Positions 55,950-59,747 of a stretch of 59,747 bases of DNA are shown here, in pieces. Position 1 is the first letter of the stretch; each line of letters begins with the position of its first letter. The notes beneath the pieces are model-generated. The model did not search any database and was not told the DNA's origin. It was given only the letters and a program-made list of their open reading frames with translations. A program made the position numbers and the translations under genes. Origin of the DNA: Catenovulum sp. 2E275 (lineage in GTDB: Bacteria; Pseudomonadota; Gammaproteobacteria; Enterobacterales; Alteromonadaceae); contig NZ_JAOPFU010000022.1 of assembly GCF_025515275.1 (NCBI RefSeq), forward strand, positions 1 through 59,747, written 5' to 3'.

Positions 55950-57514
55950 TGAATCAATCAAATAGCTTGAGTAAAGAACAACGTCGATTAATTGCCGCGT
56001 ATTTAGCGGGTGAAGAGGTAACCGATGCGCTGTTATACGAATGCCGTAATCATCCTGAAGTTAAACAAGCATTAGCAAAATTAGTTGGCACTGACAGATT
56101 AATTCAGCTTGCGTTAGACACACAAAACTACCAAACGGTTGATTCAGTCATGCAGCGAATTAGCCAGCAGCAGTCAGTTAAACAACCTGCGGATAAAACT
56201 AAAGTGATTCGCCCTTGGTTTAAATCACAAATGGCGTTTGCGGCCTGTGTGGCAGCTATTGTTATGCTGTTTTTTATCAGTAGCTTAGTTTCAATGCAAA
56301 ACAATTTAGCCGTGGTGACTAAAGTGGCAGCTTTGTCTGAAACAAGTGAGCTTTCTTTAGGTAAACGTCTGCACAAAGGCAAAATTTCTTTAGAGCAAGG
56401 TTATAGTGAAGTTGTAATGGACAATGGTGTGATATTGGTTTTAGAAGCGCCCATTCAATTGAACATTCGCTCAGAAAATTTGGTGATTTTAGAAAAAGGT
56501 AAATTGGTTGCCAAAGTACCGCCGCAAGCAATCGGTTTTAGGGTAGACACCCCAAGCTCCGAAATAATTGATTTAGGCACTGAATTTGCGGTTGATGTAA
56601 ATGAGCAAGGTGAAAGCCAAGTGCATGTATTAGATGGTGAAGTTAAAGCGCGTGCATCAAAACAACAAGCTTTTAAAATGCTAAAAAAAGACCAAGCACT
56701 TTCTTTTAGTTTGGATGAAAAAATACAAATAATTCAAAGTAGTCCACATTTGTTTATGCGAGCTTTGCCAGGTAAATCAGCAGTTAATCCTGATTATTTG
56801 CATTGGTCTTTTGACCAAATTGAGCATGGGCAATTTGCCTCCAGCGGTAAAGGCATAGCAGGGAAACATTACCCAGCATATGACAAAACCGAAGCCGGAC
56901 AAATAAACCAAGTAGCAGGTGTATTTGCCAATGCAATAACCTTAGATGGCCGCAGCAATTGGATAGAAACAGAATTTCCGGGTATTTCTGGTGATGCACC
57001 GCGCACAGTCAGTTTTTGGGTAAAGGTACCTAAAGATATTGGCAGGCATGAAGTATTTGGTATTGTCAGTTGGGGCACACAAGAGTTTTATTCTGCATGG
57101 CAAATATCGCCAAATCCATTTCCTCAAAATGGCCCAATTGGCGCACTGCGAATTGGTACTTACAATGCTCAAGTCGTTGGTACACGTGATTTAAGAGATG
57201 GTCAATGGCATCACGTTGCTGTTGTTTTATATGGTGGAGAAGCATCAGATATATCCACCCATGTACTCATGTACGTAGACGGTGAATTAGAAAAAACCAA
57301 TGGTAAGTCAGTTGCTAAAGTGAATACCAAAGTAAGCCAAGCTAACTCACGTCCACTCACGTTAGGGCGGAATATCGGCTACCAAGCTGAACATGAAAAA
57401 GACAAGTTTTTTCGTGGCGCAGTTGATGAGTTATATGTATTTGACGCAGCTCTTGAACAACAACAAATTCGTAATTTAATTAAAAAGAACGAGTTTGGCA
57501 GTCAAAGTAGCTAA
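55949..57514 (+). CDS. FecR-type anti-sigma protein with LamG lectin-like domain
   Basis: 521 residues from ATG 55949, overlapping the sigma-factor stop codon. Residues 1-90 are a cytoplasmic anti-sigma segment (LIAAYLAGEEVTDALLYECR). A membrane helix lies near 95-117 (AFAACVAAIVMLFFISSLV). The periplasmic FecR domain follows at about 135-235 (SEIIDLGTEFAVDVNEQGES and VHVLDGEVKA). From about 275 to the end is a LamG/concanavalin-like domain (YLHWSFDQIEHGQFASSGKG, RTVSFWVKVP, DGQWHHVAVVLYGG and RGAVDELYVFDAAL). Usual FecR proteins sense a TonB receptor; here a lectin-like domain could bind glycan directly and release the sigma factor. Confidence 0.88.
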   Translation: MNQSNSLSKEQRRLIAAYLAGEEVTDALLYECRNHPEVKQALAKLVGTDRLIQLALDTQNYQTVDSVMQRISQQQSVKQPADKTKVIRPWFKSQMAFAACVAAIVMLFFISSLVSMQNNLAVVTKVAALSETSELSLGKRLHKGKISLEQGYSEVVMDNGVILVLEAPIQLNIRSENLVILEKGKLVAKVPPQAIGFRVDTPSSEIIDLGTEFAVDVNEQGESQVHVLDGEVKARASKQQAFKMLKKDQALSFSLDEKIQIIQSSPHLFMRALPGKSAVNPDYLHWSFDQIEHGQFASSGKGIAGKHYPAYDKTEAGQINQVAGVFANAITLDGRSNWIETEFPGISGDAPRTVSFWVKVPKDIGRHEVFGIVSWGTQEFYSAWQISPNPFPQNGPIGALRIGTYNAQVVGTRDLRDGQWHHVAVVLYGGEASDISTHVLMYVDGELEKTNGKSVAKVNTKVSQANSRPLTLGRNIGYQAEHEKDKFFRGAVDELYVFDAALEQQQIRNLIKKNEFGSQSS

Positions 57515-57570
57515 CTATAAAATGGATACTCTGAAGATTATAAGCGAAAACTTATGTTGATACCTGATTT

Positions 57571-57606
57571 TTAGCAAGATTACTATCGTATTCTTGCTAA
57601 TTTTTC
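57571..57606 (+). terminator. Operon terminator
   Basis: TTAGCAAGA / TCTTGCTAA, a 9-bp stem with a 12-base loop followed by TTTTTC, 56 bp past the FecR-LamG stop. Confidence 0.85.
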
Positions 57607-58753
57607 TTGTTTGGGCTGTCAGTTAGCTGTTTGGATTGCTTTTTAGCTGGGTCTGTTCAAAGTTTTTTCTATGCATTCAAATAATCCAGTTGCATTTTTT
57701 AAACATAATCCTGGAACTATGTTGTGGGATACAGCTAATCAATAAACATTGAAAATACTTTAATAGAATTACCTTATATATTCTCCATAAAGAAGTAGGT
57801 ACATTTAAATTTACACCTTACTAATAAAATTAGAGAGGCTATCGTTTTTTAGCTTTGGGCTTGCAGAAGAATTTATTAAAGAAAAAATGGTTAATTAGGA
57901 AACAGATTTTACTGCTAATAAAAAACAACGGAAGACCAAAAAACTTTACTCCCCCGTTATTTTGTGCACGGTAACACCATTTTGATTCCACACAGTACCC
58001 CCCCCTTATTTACAGGTGCTAACTACACGTTAAGTTCACATTTATCCGTATGAATTGTGATTTTCATTAGATATTTAAATAAGGTTAATAAACTTTTCTG
58101 CTGGGACAGACTTAGTATAACTGATTTTACCAAAGCCAATTTTAAGATTTCATAAAGGGTTAAATAATGCTAAATCCATTACAAAATAAACATACGAGAC
58201 TTATAAGATAAGACTGGTAGAATTATTCAGGTGCTGGTGAGTGTTCACCAGTATAACTCTGTCGATACTGGTGTCGGTAGGATTGTACCTATATTTGTAA
58301 GATCATACCGTTGCATTAGGCTTCTACATTTAATGGTATCTTTAAACCTAAGATGTCTGTTTTTTCTAAGGAGAACAAATAGTTTTCCAGTCGTTTTTAA
58401 CTTAGGTAATTAAATTATTCTGTTTTAGATAGTTCTACAGGGCAGTGTCATTTTCGACTTTTTGACATAAGGGTGTTTGACTGTTTTTGGATAAAATTAA
58501 CAACTTTTACATCATTAAATTATGATTTATAAGGAATTTTAAACCAACAAAGTTAATATATAAACGCGATGCTAAATGCTATAAATAACCTTTATTTTAA
58601 GCGTTGGTATGACTCCCCACGTCAAGTAGACAACACAAATTTCTGCCTAAAACTTTAAGCCATAATTGGTTTTGCTTGCTCAATTAAATTGAGTTAATGC
58701 ATCGTATGAAGCAAGTAATTTCGTCGGTAGTCACGCTGGTATTCGTAGATTAC
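57607..58753. other. Long non-coding stretch between the operon and IS110 remnant
   Basis: 1.15 kb with no convincing coding sequence on either strand; short open frames such as the one at 58231-58413 have no ribosome site or familiar sequence. It contains a run of eight C near 58008. It is probably decayed mobile-element or gene debris. Confidence 0.5.
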
Positions 58754-59725
58754 TTATTGGGAAATAAGCAGAGCTGACCTTACTGATTCAGCCGTGGCGC
58801 CTGTCTCCAATCTAAGTCTACCTTTACAGACGACTACGTTGTAATGTTTGCCTTTATGGATGAGCCGCTGGTATCGGCGAGGCAATATCAATAATATATT
58901 TGGGTAAGCCTTCGTGCCGTTTTTGGGTTTAGGTTGAAACATTCGCGGAATAGCGGTAACTGTGGGCGCCTTCAATCAGTAATCTCCTTGCCCGGTTGTT
59001 ACCACATTTGGTAATAGCGCCAATTTTTCGTTTTCCCCCACTGGAATGTACAGACGGGACTAAACCTAAATAACTCATGAGCTTTCTGGGATGGTCGAAA
59101 CGGGTTAGGTCGCCAAGCTCGGCAACGACACCCGCAGCTACTAATAAGCGAACACCGCGCATGGTCTGAATGGCTTTGACAACCGGATCGTATCGCCAGT
59201 TTTTAACCTGATGAATCAATTCATTATCTAAGCGTTCGAGTCGTTTAATTCGCTCGGTAATGATTTGCAGATATTCCTGTAGTACTATTTGCTCAGCTGG
59301 TATTTTGCGTCTTTTAAATCTTTCATGGCGGTTTCACGCGCGTGGGATAAATCTCGGATGGCCTCATCTTCAGGATCAGTCACATAAATAGGGGTTAAAT
59401 CTTCAGACTTAAGTAACTTAGCCAGTTTAAGCGCATCCCGTTTATCGGTTTTAACTTTATCGCCCGGTTTTTTAGGGTGCAAACACGTAACAGCATTGAC
59501 CTAAACTGGTAATTAAGCGGTAAATCCAATAGCCACAAGGCCCGGCTTCATAGACAAAATGCAGGGTAGTACTCGGATATTTAGATTCAAACTGGCGGAT
59601 TAACTTTTTAATGCTAAGTTTGGTTGAAGTGAGACGCCCATAATGAACCAGACTTCAATATATGCGATTTCAATAAATGCTTTATGAGTATCTAAACCTA
59701 TGAAAGGTATGCTATGTTTGTTCAT
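58754..59725 (-). pseudogene. IS110-family transposase, decayed
   Basis: Start at ATG 59725 (MNKHSIPFIGLDTHKAFIEI, the DEDD-domain start with its first Asp). Frameshifts follow, then [38 protein letters not shown] and [18 protein letters not shown]. After an internal deletion near 59286 comes QEYLQIITERIKRLERLDNE with MRGVRLLVAAGVVAELGDLT and MSYLGLVPSVHSSGGKRKIG (the Tnp_20 domain with its catalytic Ser region). The C-terminal RRYQRLIHKGKHYNVVV is in another frame. All blocks of an IS110 transposase are traceable but several frameshifts and the deletion kill it. Confidence 0.85.
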
Positions 59726-59747
59726 GCTAGCCTCCAATTTTTAGTTG

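Noticed and set aside
57607-58753. Small genes in the long gap
   Set aside because: Open frames are short, without ribosome sites and without recognisable sequence.

Overview
The window looks like chromosome of a marine, seaweed-degrading gammaproteobacterium of the Alteromonadales (Catenovulum, Paraglaciecola or a similar agarolytic genus; this is inference). The DNA is AT-rich. It carries a dense set of red-algal galactan enzymes: four intact GH16 genes, GH86, GH2, GH29, two GH117-like proteins and three S1 sulfatases. It also has a TonB receptor, NIT-type chemoreceptor, multihaem cytochrome and a second secDF pair. I see no SusC/SusD pair.

Left part (1-11.2 kb): a 74-bp tandem array of hairpin-forming units, then a decaying region. 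It holds an RND efflux pump fused in frame to an IS1182-type transposase fragment, a broken outer-membrane factor, remnants of a FadR/DgoR-type GntR regulator, of a chemoreceptor and of a CDP-alcohol phosphatidyltransferase, and the 3' scar of a GH16 gene. Intact genes here are an eight-haem TPR cytochrome, secD, secF and a small exported protein.

Polysaccharide region I (11.4-37.5 kb): leftward sulfatase and FG-GAP/UnbV lipoprotein. After an interruption come leftward GH86, PhoD-like phosphatase, a second FG-GAP/UnbV lipoprotein and GH16, then rightward GH2, GH117, PfkB (KDG-type) kinase and two sulfatases. The interruption (15.9-20.9 kb) holds a chemoreceptor and a defence-type island: a retron (candidate msr-msd RNA, an 88-aa protein, and a reverse transcriptase with no ATG start) followed by a TIR/SEFIR protein with an unrecognised C-terminal domain. 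The retron has codon use and composition unlike its neighbours.

Region II (37.4-48.8 kb): a membrane-anchored AraC regulator broken by two frameshifts, a His/Cys-rich exported protein beside a frameshifted TonB receptor, two inverted GH16-CBM13 agarases around a helical-repeat protein, a GH29 enzyme and an intact membrane AraC regulator. Region III (48.9-57.5 kb) is one tight six-gene operon: GH16 with a discoidin-like insertion, SSS symporter, GH117-like hydrolase, FAD oxidoreductase, ECF sigma factor, and a FecR anti-sigma protein carrying a LamG-type lectin domain. A strong terminator closes it. The window ends in a decayed IS110-family element.

A palindrome ATTGTNNACAAT occurs exactly upstream of the sulfatase, PhoD-like, GH2/GH86 and GH117 genes. 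Weaker copies lie before both AraC genes, a GH16 and the GH16/GH29 divergent promoter. It looks like the operator of a FadR-type regulator that ties the regions together. The extracellular enzymes would cut and desulfate agar or porphyran, GH2 and GH117 release galactose and anhydrogalactose, the symporter imports sugars and the PfkB kinase feeds the KDG-type branch. The other anhydrogalactose enzymes must lie elsewhere.
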